From Capitulum mitella (Eukaryota > Arthropoda > Thecostraca > Pollicipedomorpha > Pollicipedidae), in NCBI GenBank assembly GCA_030062745.1, contig CP099854.1, positions 7,962,014 through 8,026,013 on the forward strand: a stretch of DNA of 64,000 nt. The letters run 5' to 3'. The notes under the pieces are model-generated. The model was given only the letters and a program-made list of their open reading frames with translations, searched no databases and was not told where the DNA came from. Below, piece after piece: positions 37,351 through 49,395 of the stretch. The position numbers and the translations under genes were made by a program. Positions within the stretch are counted from its first letter, which is position 1. Each line of letters starts with the position of its first letter.

Positions 37351-38503
37351 GGCCATCCGCAGGCTGATGCATGACGCATGGTGTTTTTCACGCGTTTGAA
37401 GGTCTCATAGTCAACAGTGGAAACAGGGGAAACAAGCCAGTAGAGGGCACTCGGCAAACGAAATCATCAGGAACTGTGATAAAAGGTGCCAGCACTGCGG
37501 GCAAACCCGTTACGAGCGTAACTGTAATGTATTATCAGTTTCACACCGTGCTTCTCGTGGTATCATATGGATCATGCATGGTTATTTCGTAAGGAAATGA
37601 TGTTTTCAAAACAACCTCGTTGTAGTTCACTAACTCCATGTTGAGATATCCACGAGGTATTAAAATATAGCTTTTGGAAATTACTTTGTGAACTGTTTTT
37701 GAATTATCATATCTTGAAATTTTGTAATACACATGCTATACAGTGATCCATTTATGCTACACAAGCATAGGACATCAGAAGAACAGTTGTGAAGCAGTTC
37801 AGAAAAGGGTTATTTTCTCTTAAGAGAAACAAAGATATATTTCTTGACATGCTGTGTATCATAAGGTTTCCATGGATGCAGTCATTTTGATTAGAGTGCT
37901 TTCCGGCAGGTGCAGCGATAATTTGGCTTTGCATGCCTGGAAAAATAGAAGTCCTGCAGTACACGTGACTCCGTCAAAGCCCAAACAACCAGATGACAGG
38001 CTAGAACTTTCAGGCTGTGAATTTAAAAGTGGCAGCTCTGGACTGCTTGATAAAACTGGCTAAGTAAATGGTCTTTTGTTCTTCGAGCATTACTTGAATA
38101 GATGGCAAATCTGTTAACATTATACATCAGCAGCACGGAATAAATTTATGAGGTTGAATGGTTCTTTGTTAAAAGCGATGTTTTCTATTTAAGTCTGCAA
38201 TTTCTGTCTTTCACCAGTGAAAGCTAGCTTCATAAACATTAACTAACCATTAGCCGTGTTATTTTGCATGCCTGCACCCGCACTTGCGGATTTACCAAGG
38301 CCGGGCTTCTTTTGCTCTTTTGACCTACTTTAAAATCTGATCGCTTTTTGCAAAAGCGGTGTTTGACTTGCAACATAAGATCACCTGATAACTTATGACG
38401 ATCTTTTATTCCATGCCTGTGCGCTTCTGAAGCTATTAGCAAGTCACCGTCACATTTAAAGGTTTTACCTGACCTGTGACGTCGTAGACGATTTATAGGT
38501 TAA

Positions 38504-38641
38504 CAAATGGGGACGATATGTGGCCCCAGAAAGACAAGTTACGAATTGTCGTTTGAATCGTCAAAATAGGACTGATGGTTCTCGAGACCGACAGGGGCAA
38601 AAAGGTCCCCTCCAGTACTGGAAGGTGGCAACATATCCCCG
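38504..38641. mobile_element. Possible 138-bp miniature TTAA element
   Basis: Lies between TTAA at 38,500-38,503 and TTAA at 38,642-38,645, directly beside the family 3 element. The ends (CAAATGGGGACGATATGTGG and, reversed, CGGGGATATGTTGCC) are imperfect inverted repeats. Only one copy is seen in the window, so the call is tentative. Confidence 0.4.
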
Positions 38642-38656
38642 TTAATGCCAAGTTAA

Positions 38657-39436
38657 CACGCGCACTGGAAGGGGGATCTTTTTGCCCCCCACCCCAACCT
38701 GTTTTTCCTGAATATCTCGAGAACTGATCGGAGCTGGCTGCTGTTACCTTGTGACATTTATGGAATTTTAATAACTCGTCGAATGACGCAAAAGAAATCG
38801 GAAATCAGCCAGAATTTTTTTAAGTTTCAAGCATTTGAAATCAAGGAAACATGACGGAAGCGACGGTTGTCGCTGACAAATGAGAGCTTTGTGAAAGAAC
38901 TAGCGTTCTATTTAATAGTACCGTGTGAACACAATCAGGCGATGTCATCTGGGCATAAGTGATCGATGTACTAAGACCATAGCCAGGGTCAGTAAAGTTC
39001 AAAGTCATCTAAGATCAAGGTCATACAGCTTGTGACGTGATCCAAATTTACTTTGCAACATGTCAGCTTGTATGAAATATGCGTTCAGAGGGACAAATGA
39101 AAACATGTGTGCGCACACTGAAACGCTTACATATGCCAAGGTCGGTGAAGATCAAGGTCATTCAAGGTCAAGGCCAAATATTTTGTGACCTGGCCAAGAT
39201 TTGTTCTGTGACATGTCGATCTATATGAAATATGAATTCAAAGACTCTAATAAAAATACGTGTGCGCACATGGATACACATACATGTATACCAGAGTCAT
39301 TTCAGGCCAAGGTCATCAAAGGCCATGGGCAACCTTTTGCGACCTGGTTCAGACTTGCTTTGCAATATGTCGATTTGTATGAAGTATGCATTCAAAGATC
39401 CCATTAAAACACGTTTGGCACATTGATACTCACATG

Positions 39437-39490
<54 letters not shown>

Positions 39491-39985
39491 CGTACATGAA
39501 TATAAGCGCTAGAAGTGACCAAATATACCGATGTTGGCTAACTTCACTGCAAATACGCCAAAAGATACACGATGCGCCCTCATTTACTCTCAAACTGTCC
39601 CGTGTTGTTCGAAATCTGATCTGCAAAAGATGAAAAAATGACCTGGCATGACGTTCTATGTCAATGACCTGGCATGACGTCGACCCAAATTCTCAGTCAA
39701 GACGCCAAAGGACTGGAAGTTGTCGTATTCCACGTTTCAACGGCCAAACGAACACCCTTTTCCTGCGTTGGAAAAGTTGTACGGAATGGCCTGTACGGGC
39801 CGAGAAAGTATCCAAGGTTGACTTTTCGACCTTATTTGACCTTGAAGATATCGACCTAGGGTCATGAACATTGCACACGATATAAATCGTTGTAGCCCAA
39901 CCCTGTCCATCAAATTTCATGTCTTTATCTCATTCCATTTCCGAGATCGGAGGAGGGCACTTTTAAACCCCCCTTCCAGTGCGCG
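38657..39985 (+). mobile_element. TTAA-type element family 3 with inverted ends, internal triplication and TA microsatellite
   Basis: Follows TTAA (38,653-38,656). Starts CACGCGCACTGGAAGGGGG and ends CCCCCCTTCCAGTGCGCG followed by TTAG, giving about 17 matching terminal bases. A 153-bp unit containing ATGTCGATTTGTATGAA occurs three times (about 39,060, 39,213 and 39,366). A TA repeat lies at about 39,440-39,490. It has no coding capacity. Confidence 0.68.
39437..39490. repeat. TA dinucleotide microsatellite
   Basis: Uninterrupted (TA)n in the second family 3 copy, in the same relative position as at 5.5 kb. Confidence 0.95.
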
Positions 39986-40174
39986 TTAGTGGGAAACCCC
40001 CTTCCACTGAGGGGATTAAGGCAGGCCCCGGGCCAGTGCCAGTTTAGTGAAGCTGGCCGGGACTCGGGCCAGAGACTTGTCGAGGGAGTCGAAAATTTCC
40101 CTGGTCGACAGGGTCCCCTGGACTGCTACACTCAAGCTGGGAAGCGAATGCCATTCAGATGAAGTTTGCCTTAA

Positions 40175-41045
40175 CCCTACTCCCGGCAGGGGGGCCTGAA
40201 TCCGCCCCCCTCGGGTTTTTTGCTTGCCGATTCCAAGCTTTTTAATGCAGCTTCACGAAACCTAGTGACTTTTCTTAGCTATTCTTTCTACGTGCCGTGA
40301 CAAAATTTCAAAGTTCCATTTTGCTCAGGGGCGGAGCCAGGCAACGTTTTTGGGAGGCACCTCAGGCCATTTTTGGCCAGGTTGGGGGTAAAAGAAAAAT
40401 GTCTGCCAAAAACAGCGTTTCTAAGATAAAACTTAAAACTTTATATGGATGCATAGCTAAGTAGTTGCGCAATGTGCAGATATAATTTTGTTTATCTGAG
40501 GTCACTTTACAAGGTCAGGTCAAGGTCAAAAGCCAAAATTTGGTTTCATTGCAATAATTTCGGCACTGTTTTTTTTTCAAATGCCAAGCCCGGAATCCAG
40601 ACAACGTAGAAAGGCGCCCTCTACTTTCGTATCAGGTTTCAGCTTGATATCAGGTCGGGTCACGGAGCTATGACATGCATTGTCAGTGGGCGTACCCTAT
40701 ATCGCAATAGCTATAAAATGAAATTTTTGAAATAGAGTGAATTCAAATGATTGAAAACGTTGACAGATAATATGAAATAAACGCGAGATCATTCCAAGTG
40801 ACTCCAAGGTCACTAAAGGTCATTTAACGTCAAAGGTCACAAGCTGATCTGAAGAACGTGTGACCATCAGAGTTCCCCCTTTTTCATGTCTCTGGCACCG
40901 CCTTTGCTAACATTATACAAACATTGTAATGCGATTTGTACTTCTTTAGCATAACATGACTAGCAGAAGCCATCCACGCCCAATCCCCCAATCCACGCCC
41001 CGCTACCGATCATCGACCATACCGTCCAGCCCTCCGGGAATAGGG
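40175..41045 (+). mobile_element. TTAA element family 2, copy C with internal deletion
   Basis: TTAA at 40,171-40,174 and 41,046-41,049, intact on both sides. Ends are CCCTACTCCCGGCAGG and CCTCCGGGAATAGGG. At 871 bp it lacks about 330 bases before the right terminus, replaced by a short stretch after ...CTAGCAGAAGCCATCCACG. It lies in the TM5-TM6 intron. Confidence 0.78.
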
Positions 41046-43289
41046 TTAAGTCAGTTTATCAGCTAGGTTGTTTGTGCTTGGCAATAACTCATGGAACGGG
41101 CGGCCAATGAAGCAGTTTGCGCTCGGCAATAACTGTTGGAGAGGGCAAAATTATTAAGGAGGGCAGCAATGCAAGGACAAACCGGGAGACTTCAATGCGT
41201 CACAAGCTGCCAACGCCATTTCCCTGTTTAGGTAGGCTGTTCCGCATTTCAGGAGAGTAATGCTGAACAACGTGCTCAGCGTTTGCATTCAGAAAACCTG
41301 TACAGATGAAACAGCAGGAGCTCTTTACAATGCACAACGGCAGTCAGTGCAGGAGGCAGCAAAACGTTTCATTTTTACGGAGAAAATGTATAAATGCTCA
41401 TCTCGTCTTTCTACGGAATGCCAAAAATACACTGCCAATTTTTCCCGGGCCAAGGAGCTCCAAGCTCCAAGAACTCACGACAATCATCGCATTGCCTAAA
41501 TTTCCGCGAGCTTCTCACGGTAGACGGAGACGACACGATCCTTGGAGGAGAGGAAAGGCTCTGCCACCGCTAGTTCCAAGTCTTCACGCACAGTTGGTTC
41601 AGACTTGCTCCGATCAATGTGCCTCCATAACATCTTCAAACGCTTGAGCAAGGAGATCCCCGGTCTCGAACACGGATCGAAGCACGTGGAGAAAGCCGCC
41701 TATGCCACCGGTTCGAAGATATGATGACGACAGACGAAGTGGAGGAGCTGTCGCCCAAATTTATGTTCAAGAAACGTACTTTTTCCCACCACCTGTCCGG
41801 TATTACTGGAGGTGCCGTCGAAGCTCATACCGAAAACCATATACGAGACCTCGCAGTTTTCCAAACAATGGGCGACGACGTCGGCTCCCGCTGCCCCAAT
41901 TCCGCTAGAGAGCTTTGGAGCACCGAGGGACCTGGCAACAATTCTTGGGTCGGTTTAATTGGCAGGGAGTTGACCCACCTTCTCCTTCCCAATGTCGGGT
42001 AACAGTTTGCTGTCACAGTGAACCGCCGGTTTTGGTGACGCGGAGGAATACTGCCAGATTTTCTGTTCGATGGCTCTCATCTGCGACCTACGCGACTACC
42101 TGTTCGAGCTCCTCTTGATCGCCAGTTCAGAAGAGCCGTGAACGAGGGCCGAGGCCTTCGCCCATAGGAAGTGGACCGCAGAGCGATCACTGAGCTCGGT
42201 CCGATCGAGGACTGCCGCCAGACCAGGAGTGGCGATGCTCTTGGCTCTGTTGCACGGCCGCTTCGAAGAAGGCATGGCGAAGGCTTGCGGATCATCCTCA
42301 CCCTTTAATTGTGAGCTGTCGGCGGAGAAGGATCCCAGTTGGACAGATACATCCTGTTCAGCAACTCTTCAGTCTGACGGCAGGCCCTTTCTGCGGCCTG
42401 CTGCTGTCATTGGAGAGCTCTCTCCTCATTTCAAGACAGGAGCTAATCGACTCCCACCATGAAGCTTCGGCGGCCTGGCTCCCGTTGGGTCTGAATGAAG
42501 CCTTTGCTCTCTAGAATTATGATGATCATAATGGCGCTGATATAGGCAATTTTGAAAAGGTCTTTGAGGATGCTTCTAGCTTCCTTCTCTTTCTCCATTT
42601 GCGGGGTGGACCTCCCGCATTTACCTTTGATGACAGCTCGGTACTGGTGAAGCGTCGAGCTGAACGTCGTTATCACGTTCCGCTCAAGCGCAGTGGGAGT
42701 GTGGGCTTTGCTCCACATTCTCGTCACTTCGCGATGTTCTGTGTTTCGACCTCACTTCGCGTAAGCTTATCCAAACGGTGAGGCTGGAAATATCGCTGCA
42801 GCCCCCCCCCCCCCCACTTAGACGGGTTGTTTTCTGGCACTGATTCGACCCGAGCACCGATCAACCAAATCTCGACATTTTTTGCTAGTGCACGCCATAG
42901 TGGTGGCAAAGACTCTCGGTAAAAAGACGCTTTCAGCATTGATACAAGTCACTGCAGACGGCTCTTGAATATCACGGCGTCTACGAACGCGCGGGAAATT
43001 GCCAGACCGGCATCATGGGTTACTGTGAGTTAACCATGGCTAGGTTTGGTGTTTCAAAATTGTTATATCCGTACTACAGTCTGCCGGCGGTGATGAGGAT
43101 GTTGACGAGATGCAGGGGGCAGCTTCGATTGTTGCCCAAACAGGGCAAACAGGTTGCCTGTTAGGGGTGATTCGTTGATCTAATCTACCCCCAAAATACA
43201 GTTTCTCACCTAAGTTCAGCCAATCTGCTGTGCAGCGCAATTCAGAAATGTCAAAACTGGCCCGTACTGAGCCTTATTCACGGCTAAGC

Positions 43290-44010
43290 ATCTGTACCCT
43301 GTAGGCCAGCAAGGGCTTCTGTGCAAAGTGAGCACGATGGCTTGTAAAAGGATCCCGTGCTGTTTGCATGCCGGTGGATGCCCTTAAACAGGACAGGGGC
43401 GTCTGTACTAATCAGTGGAGGCAACTTTAGACTGCACCATGGCCTTTTTATGGCCAGGCAGTAGCAAAGACTCTTCACAGACGTGCAGGGGCCCCTGAGA
43501 AGGCTTGGGTAGCTTTTTACAGGGCTATCTCTAAAGAAGCACAGTCGCCCCTCTACAAGCCGGCAGAGGGTCCATTTTCGCGCTGGCCGGGCCGGAACAC
43601 GTTCTACCATCCAACGGGGGATCCCGTTGGCCTGTAGAGGCCGCAGCAGGGACCATCGAAATGTCCGCAGGCGGGCCCTTTACAGAATATCACGGACATT
43701 TTGGAAGCCAGTAGGGGACCCAAGCCTGCAGGGGTCCTTAACAGGTCAGTAGGAGCCCTTGCGTCAAGTAGGAGCCGTCTACAGATCCTTAAGCGGGATC
43801 TTTACAGGCCAGCACGGAGCCGCTGTGTGGGCCAAAGGGGAACCTTTTACAAGCCGGCATGGGGCATCGTTATAGAGCCCCTCTGCAGGCCCGAGGACGC
43901 CATCTGCAAAGAGATACAAGGTTCTTTCCAGGCTGGTAGAGGACCTTTGGCAGGCCGGCAGGGGGTGTCTTGACAGGCCCGAAAGTGCCTCCTTCACGTG
44001 CCAGCAGAAC
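43290..44010 (+). repeat. Degenerate 40-50 bp repeat field (TTTACAGGCCAGCAGGG words)
   Basis: Many spaced variants of CTTTACAGGCCAGCA, TTTTACAAGCCGGCA and CCTGTAGAGG with GGAGCC or GGGGCC between them. It looks like an old, diverged minisatellite immediately beside the TM5 exon. Confidence 0.6.
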
Positions 44011-44458
44011 CCCTTAGATAATGAAGCATCCATAGCTAATAAGTTGCTCATTGGTAGAAAAGGTCCCGAATTTAATCCCCTCGCTCGAGGCCCCAACGCA
44101 GGAGCAGTCAGGAAACCTCTCCGAGCTACGCCCGGAGGAGCACTTCCGGCCCAAATCTGAGGTTCCTCTGCGCGCAGCATGGAGGGGCTCCGGGTTTGGG
44201 CCGGAGGGGGCTGCTTCATGATAAGAGAGCAGCTCCAGTCCTCTGAGCCCCCTCCCCTCCCGGAAGCGCATCTGCCCAGGAGTCAGCTGCCAATGCTAGC
44301 CCGCCGCGACGACGCCCCCCACCCGGTTATGAGCCACTTAATTTCCGCCAGGGCAAATTTTCTGCCACGGCAGATTCCTGTCACAACAAACTCCTGGCCA
44401 GGTTAGGGTTCGGTCACGTTAGTATTTCCCTTGGAGGTGGCCGTGCAAGGTCACTGAC

Positions 44459-44584
44459 CTTGCGTTTGTTGTTGAGCAGCACGGCGTCGCGTTGGTTGTC
44501 GGCGTTTCCGGGCACATGCGAGCCTCGCAGCTCGCAGCCGACCCGGCAGTAGCAGAACGTGATGACGAGCAGGGGCAGAAAATA
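44459..44584 (-). CDS. Lkr: Leucokinin receptor-like GPCR, TM5 and intracellular loop 3 exon
   Basis: Exactly 42 codons, phase 0 at both ends, with acceptor GGTTTTCAG and donor GTCAGT. TM5 reads YFLPLLVITFCYCRVG, including the conserved TM5 proline. The third cytoplasmic loop reads ELRGSHVPGNADNQRD and then LLNNKRK. A PGNA-x-D-x-RD block followed by a basic NKRKV stretch leading into TM6 is what I recall as typical of arthropod kinin receptors. Tachykinin and RYamide receptors have a similar layout but a different loop sequence. That loop is the main reason for choosing the kinin receptor. The usual tryptophan before the glycine in this loop (LWG) is replaced by arginine (LRG). A database comparison of this exon would settle the subfamily. 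Confidence 0.85.
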
Positions 44585-45456
44585 CTGAAAACCGGCCACT
44601 GAACGGTAACCATCAGACCCTCGGACACGGCAACCGACGGCTCCGTCACACCCTTCGACATATTTATAAACATATATATATACATGTATATGCATATATA
44701 TATATTCGTGAAGGGTGGAAGATGATTTTCCCTGATGCATGTTTCATTAAATATAAGGACAAAATGGCAGCTGATTTGCTTTTTAGATCGGTATTCTAGT
44801 ATTCTCAGCACTCTTTTCTTAGACGGAGTTAGAATGTGAGCAAACGTGCTTATATTTTTCATCCGTAACGCTTCGTTGTATCTCATAACATCATCAGACA
44901 TCCGAAAATATAAGCACAAAGTTAAAAACGAACACATTCGTTGAGGGTCAGCGGGCTCATTTTCGGAATACAAAAGTTATAATTATTTACAACTCGCATT
45001 CATGATAACACGGCACGCACCTCTGATACAGCTATATACGATCATAAATACGTAATACAATCATAAATAAATATGCTACACATATAACAACACTGTGAGG
45101 ACTATCGCACGCTAGTGCCTTGGTTCCAGAGGCTGTTCATCATGCAGAGAAAGGGTACCTCTCGCATCCATTTGCCTGTTTAAGATGGAGTCTCTCTCTG
45201 TTATGTGGACAGTCTCCAAAACTCTCAATTTGTGTCCATTTTACAATTCGCCAGTATCGTTGTGTCTTGTACCATTAATGCTTGTGCTAATGTCATGTTG
45301 CGTGTCCTTGTCATGTGTTCGTCTGGAGCTCTTTCTTGTAGGTGCATTGTGATCCACCGTGATAATGTTGTAATGAAGTGTCCAATGTAGGTTGAGTTGA
45401 AGCGGCGGGTGCAGTCACCAATGGAACATTTAAACTCGTATACTCATATTTATATT

Positions 45457-45493
<37 letters not shown>

Positions 45494-46177
45494 CATCGGA
45501 TATGTTAGGATGTCAGAGTTCCTTTTTCACTGCATTATCGCGAAAGTCCAGCGGTCCAAGCCACATCCATTACTTTCCAGACAATCAAGACAGATTGTTC
45601 TAACAGATCTGGCCAATGGCGTTCCCGTCACCACGGTCAATCCAGGAACCGTATAGCCATGCAGAATTCCGAATTCTCCCCGACTCTGAACGGTCTTCGG
45701 GCCAGGCGAGTTCTTGTCACAGCGATCTGTAATCTGAGTCCGTGCTGAACCCCTCATGGCACGTTAGAGGCGGAATGTCGAGGGTCAGTACAAGACCAAC
45801 GGAGATGTGGATTTTGAAACGTTGAAGGCTGTATGTTTACCCAATGTTTTGTGGATTTTTTATAACCTGTCTGCTCTGAGCTGAAGTCTGCATAGCCATG
45901 CATGAGTACTGAGACAAAATGACTAACACCGAGTCAGCCAGGTCCGCAGATATACGATGCTGTCGAAAAAACATGATCTTTACTGAACCAGAAACCCTGC
46001 GCCCTCGATCTGCGGAGTGTTCAGTACAAAACGGGTCCGACACGTCCTCGGAGCACAGGCCTGCTACCAGGACGGCCCGGCGAGCGGGTTGCGGACGTTT
46101 CGTTGCAGAGCCCGCCGCCAGCGACACGAAGCCGTTCCGGCGTTCAGGGCGGCCCAGCCCGGCCGCGCCGACCTCAC
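44585..46177 (-). other. Receptor intron between extracellular loop 2 and TM5 exons (about 1.6 kb)
   Basis: GTGAGG donor and GGTTTTCAG acceptor, phase 0 on both sides. It contains TA-rich microsatellites at 44,668-44,704 and 45,448-45,492 and otherwise AT-rich unique sequence. Confidence 0.7.
45448..45492. repeat. TA dinucleotide microsatellite
   Basis: (TA)n with TTTATA edges, in the 1.6 kb receptor intron. A smaller TA-rich patch lies at 44,668-44,704. Confidence 0.95.
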
Positions 46178-46249
46178 CTGGAAGCTGACCCGGGCGTAGA
46201 AGTAGACGTCCAGGGAGACGTTGTCGACACTCTGATAGTCGCAGTAACG
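46178..46249 (-). CDS. Lkr: Leucokinin receptor-like GPCR, exon covering extracellular loop 2 and start of TM5
   Basis: The most 5' receptor exon I can see. It has 72 bases (24 codons) and begins and ends in phase 0. The upstream intron ends in a good pyrimidine-rich acceptor (TTCTGTTGCAG) and the exon is followed by a GTGAGG donor. The peptide starts RYCDYQ and ends VYFYARVSFQ. The cysteine is in the right place for the loop-2 cysteine that usually pairs with TM3 in class A receptors. VSFQ runs straight into YFLPLLVI of the next exon, as in kinin and tachykinin-type receptors, where an aromatic-rich stretch precedes TM5. The short length alone would not identify it. Support comes from matching phase, good splice signals and fit with the next exon. 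Everything N-terminal to it (signal region, TM1-TM4, DRY motif) is missing from the window. Confidence 0.7.
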
Positions 46250-46305
46250 CTGCAACAGAACCACGCGACGGCCGGTCACGGTCGGCCCCGAGACTCGTCC
46301 GGGGC

Positions 46306-46525
46306 ACCTCGGCTCAGCTCAACTCAGCTCAGCTCAAATAAACCCAACTCATCCCGGCTGAAATCAGCTCAACTGAAATCAACTCAGTTCCAATGAATTC
46401 AGCTCAGCTTAGTTAAACTCAACCCAACAAAGCGACTCAAATGGCCTGAGCTTAGCCGAACGCAACTCAGCGCAGCTGAGCTCAGCATATCCTAACTAAA
46501 CGCAGCTCGCCTCGACTCGGTAAGT
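46306..46525 (+). repeat. CAGCTCAACT-type minisatellite
   Basis: Imperfect repeats of AACTCAGCTCAGCTCAA and CAACTCAG, starting about 60 bp upstream (in gene order) of the most 5' receptor exon found. Confidence 0.8.
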
Positions 46526-46559
46526 TCGGCCAGGGAAAGCGCGGGTGGGAATCTGATGC

Positions 46560-46625
46560 TTCGTTTGCGGCGCCACGTCGTCCGCGATCGAGAGGTCTCG
46601 AGTTCGATCCTTGGTAGGCGCGACT
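46560..46625 (+). other. tRNA B-box remnant
   Basis: GTCTCGAGTTCGATCCTTGG carries a consensus B box (GAGTTCGATCC). No matching acceptor or A box found at the expected distance. Confidence 0.35.
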
Positions 46626-49395
46626 TTTTTCAATCCCCGCCCACATAGGGGAAGACAGGAGCGCCACGTCATGCTCTTGCGACGTGATCAGGCCAGATGC
46701 CTTTTACGCCACTGTATTATCCCGAGTTTTGTGCGCGTCCGCGTCTTTCGTGGCTGGCTTCGCGTCTGCTGCGGTAGCCGCCATGACGTGGCGTTGCCGC
46801 AGGGGGTGGCCTGATGGGAGTGTGGGCCGGGTCGGGTCCGGTCGACGAGAAGGGAGGTGTCTTGGCTGTGTGGCAGGACTGATGTGACGCCGCCTGTATG
46901 TTAGCTCTGATAGGAGACGTCATGAACGTTCGCTGAATATATCGCAGCTACGTCAGGCGTCTCTTCTGGTCACACTGTCCTACATCGACCCCGTTTTCTT
47001 TCTGCACTTTCGATACTGCCACCATTATTACTAGCATGTGATTTTCCTCACAGCTGCTTTGGCCATCATGTTGCTTAAGAGTCGGGTCTCTAAGACAGGA
47101 AATCAAAAGCGTGAACTGTGTCTGGCGGTTCTTAGAAAATGAAAATGAGGTATTCATTTCCGTCGGTGAACTCGATTCAGTTCAGGGATTCAGTTTTGAA
47201 TCTAGTTCTTTTTGTTTCAGTCCCTCGGGGGGGGGGGAAGGAATGGAAAAGGAAGAAGGATGATGTTATCTGGGGGCTGATCAACTGTACGGAATTTCAT
47301 GGATAAAGCTAAATAAACAGACGGCTCACAATGTCGCAGAATTAGTGTCTCGGTCGCCGTGTCGATATCCCGGCCGCCTGCATGCTCGTGTTTTTATCAC
47401 ACACGTTCATAACGAGTACATAAATCCTATGATGCAGAAATGTCTGGACTTCAGCGCAGGTCTTCACATTCTGGCTGCCTCATGTCTGACGCCAGTTATT
47501 AAAGCAGCGATTCAGGAAAAATCTTGCAAATAGCATCGCGTCAGGTTTCACGAGGCATGATGACATTGATTCCTTTCTGAACTCAATTTAATCATCCTTC
47601 CTCGTACTGAGGCGACGTAGAAGTTTCTGTAACTGCAATGCGTCTCCACTGCTACTGTTCAAATCACCTCGGACAGCAGGATGATATTCTGTTAGTGTTT
47701 TGTGTGTCATAGAGAGCTCTGAAACGCTTACAGTCTGTTGGGATGGCGTATTTTGTTTCAAACTGCACCATACCGTTCACCGCAATTGTCGCGCGTTCCA
47801 CGAATTCCCACGAGTGCAAGGTGAGAGCTGTTTTGCCCGAGTCTGGGAACCTGGCCCGGACGTATGACGAGCCAAACAGAGCGTCGAACCCAACAGCTTC
47901 AAGGCCTGCCGCGCTCACACTGCTCGGACGTCGCCCCTGCCCCAGCACGTGCTGCTCCGCCTAAGCCTGAAGCCTGCTGCTCCGCCGGGGCGGCTTAAGT
48001 CGTACGAGCGTCGACCTCTGTTGCTTTCGCCGTCGCAGCAACCCTAGGGCCGGGCCGGACGGCGGCGCTTCCAGTCTCGGAGACGTCCAAAACTGGAAGC
48101 CCATTGACGGTTCACGGGAATAGGTAATATGGACGCAATTCTGGCCACGCCGTCATTAACCCTTCCCGTTCCAGTGGTCAGATTCACCTTCCCCGTACCA
48201 TTTTGGCACTGGGTCAGCTAAGGTTAACAACTAAGGTACTAACAACTAAGACGCACTGAGGTCAGCTAAGGTGAAATTTTCAGATCATAGCAATCGAAAC
48301 ATTCAAAGTTTCAGCGGAGTCCACGTGGCAAGTGAAATATTTTTCAGGGTTCAGAAAAGGTCAGTAGAGGCTAAGGGAAATCCTACGAGGTCACCAGCCG
48401 ATGGTCTCCGACGCCACTTGATGCGCCTGCCACAGGAGGAATGAATAAGGTGCACATGGCTATGTGGGAATTTTCTTTTAATGAAGCTTTGTTTTCGCAG
48501 TTTACCTCTAGCATAATTTCTGTATATTGCAGTGACCCATTCAAGGCCGCAACAAATTCTTAAGTGCATAGCTCAAGTCAAAAAAGGGCCAGTGACCTCG
48601 GATATCCTCCAGTGACCTTGCTTTGGTCTACAGTATTAGATAAGATTATTTTCGGCCATACAGTCGAACTCAACCTTTGTTTAGTCTTGTAGAGCTGAAG
48701 ATTATTAATTCTGCGCGAAAAAATTGAATCTTATATTGGTGGGTCATCACCTTAGCCAAGGACATGGGTGCTCGGTGTCATAATGGTAGCGCATATGAGT
48801 TGTCATAATGATGATAATATCTGTGCATCACAGTCCCGTAAAGATCCGTTCAAAGTTCGAAGTAGTCTCAAAATGGGGCTAAACTTTACACGACATCAGA
48901 TCACTGACCTGGAATTTTGCGAGAAACTGAAGCATACAAGTTTTATCTTCTGTCATATGCTATAACTCTTGCAAGATTAACGAGCTCGGCCCTACCCCAA
49001 AAAAGGTTAAAGGGGGCCAAAAATTTTGGAGGTTGGCCTCTTTGACCTGGTTTAGGTCCGTGACCTGACCCAATCCGGGACTGGCATTTTGGCAGGATAA
49101 GTGCAATGAATAGAGAAAAAGTGCTTGAAATTTGGCGTTTCTGTGTTTTCTCGTTTTTCCGCTACGCCGCAACAACCTGAGGAGGCTGTTCAAAAATCGG
49201 GGTTAAACATATCGCTTGGTGGGTCTCCGTGTGATATTCACAGAGGTCACACATGATGCCTTCAGGCATTGTTGTCGTTAACAGTCAGGTGGTGACCGTA
49301 TGTCGCAGTGCACCGCAGACTTGGCCGGCACTGCCGCGGCCGTGAGTTGGTTTTATGTCGACATAACTCGTCCAGTGTCAGAAAACACTCACAGG

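Larger units (their letters stand above)
28867..44458 (-). other. Receptor intron between TM5 and TM6 (about 15.6 kb)
   Basis: GTCAGT donor right after the KRK codons and GCCAG acceptor before VLKML. It contains TTAA elements (34.3, 38.5, 38.7 and 40.2 kb), a decayed CR1/Jockey-like LINE (35.9-37.4 kb), a small dispersed repeat in two inverted copies (29.9 and 34.6 kb), a GTGTGGTCTG-rich stretch (31.3 kb) and a degenerate 40-50 bp repeat field (43.3-44.0 kb). Segments 30.0-31.2, 31.5-34.0, 37.4-38.45 and 41.05-43.25 kb contain small open frames but nothing I recognise. Confidence 0.75.

Noticed and set aside
41500..42480. Possible retroelement coding region with several overlapping frames
   Set aside because: No protease, reverse transcriptase, integrase or gag motif found in any frame, and no flanking LTRs.
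47664..47948. Minus-strand frame containing FGSSYVRARFPDSGKT and TLHSWEFVERATIAV
   Set aside because: Moderately coding-like, with a possible donor, but no known motif and not a GPCR segment. Left unassigned.
48156..49207. Another TTAA element (TTAACCCTTCCCG ... CGGGGTTAA)
   Set aside because: The two ends are not inverted copies of each other and no second copy is in the window.
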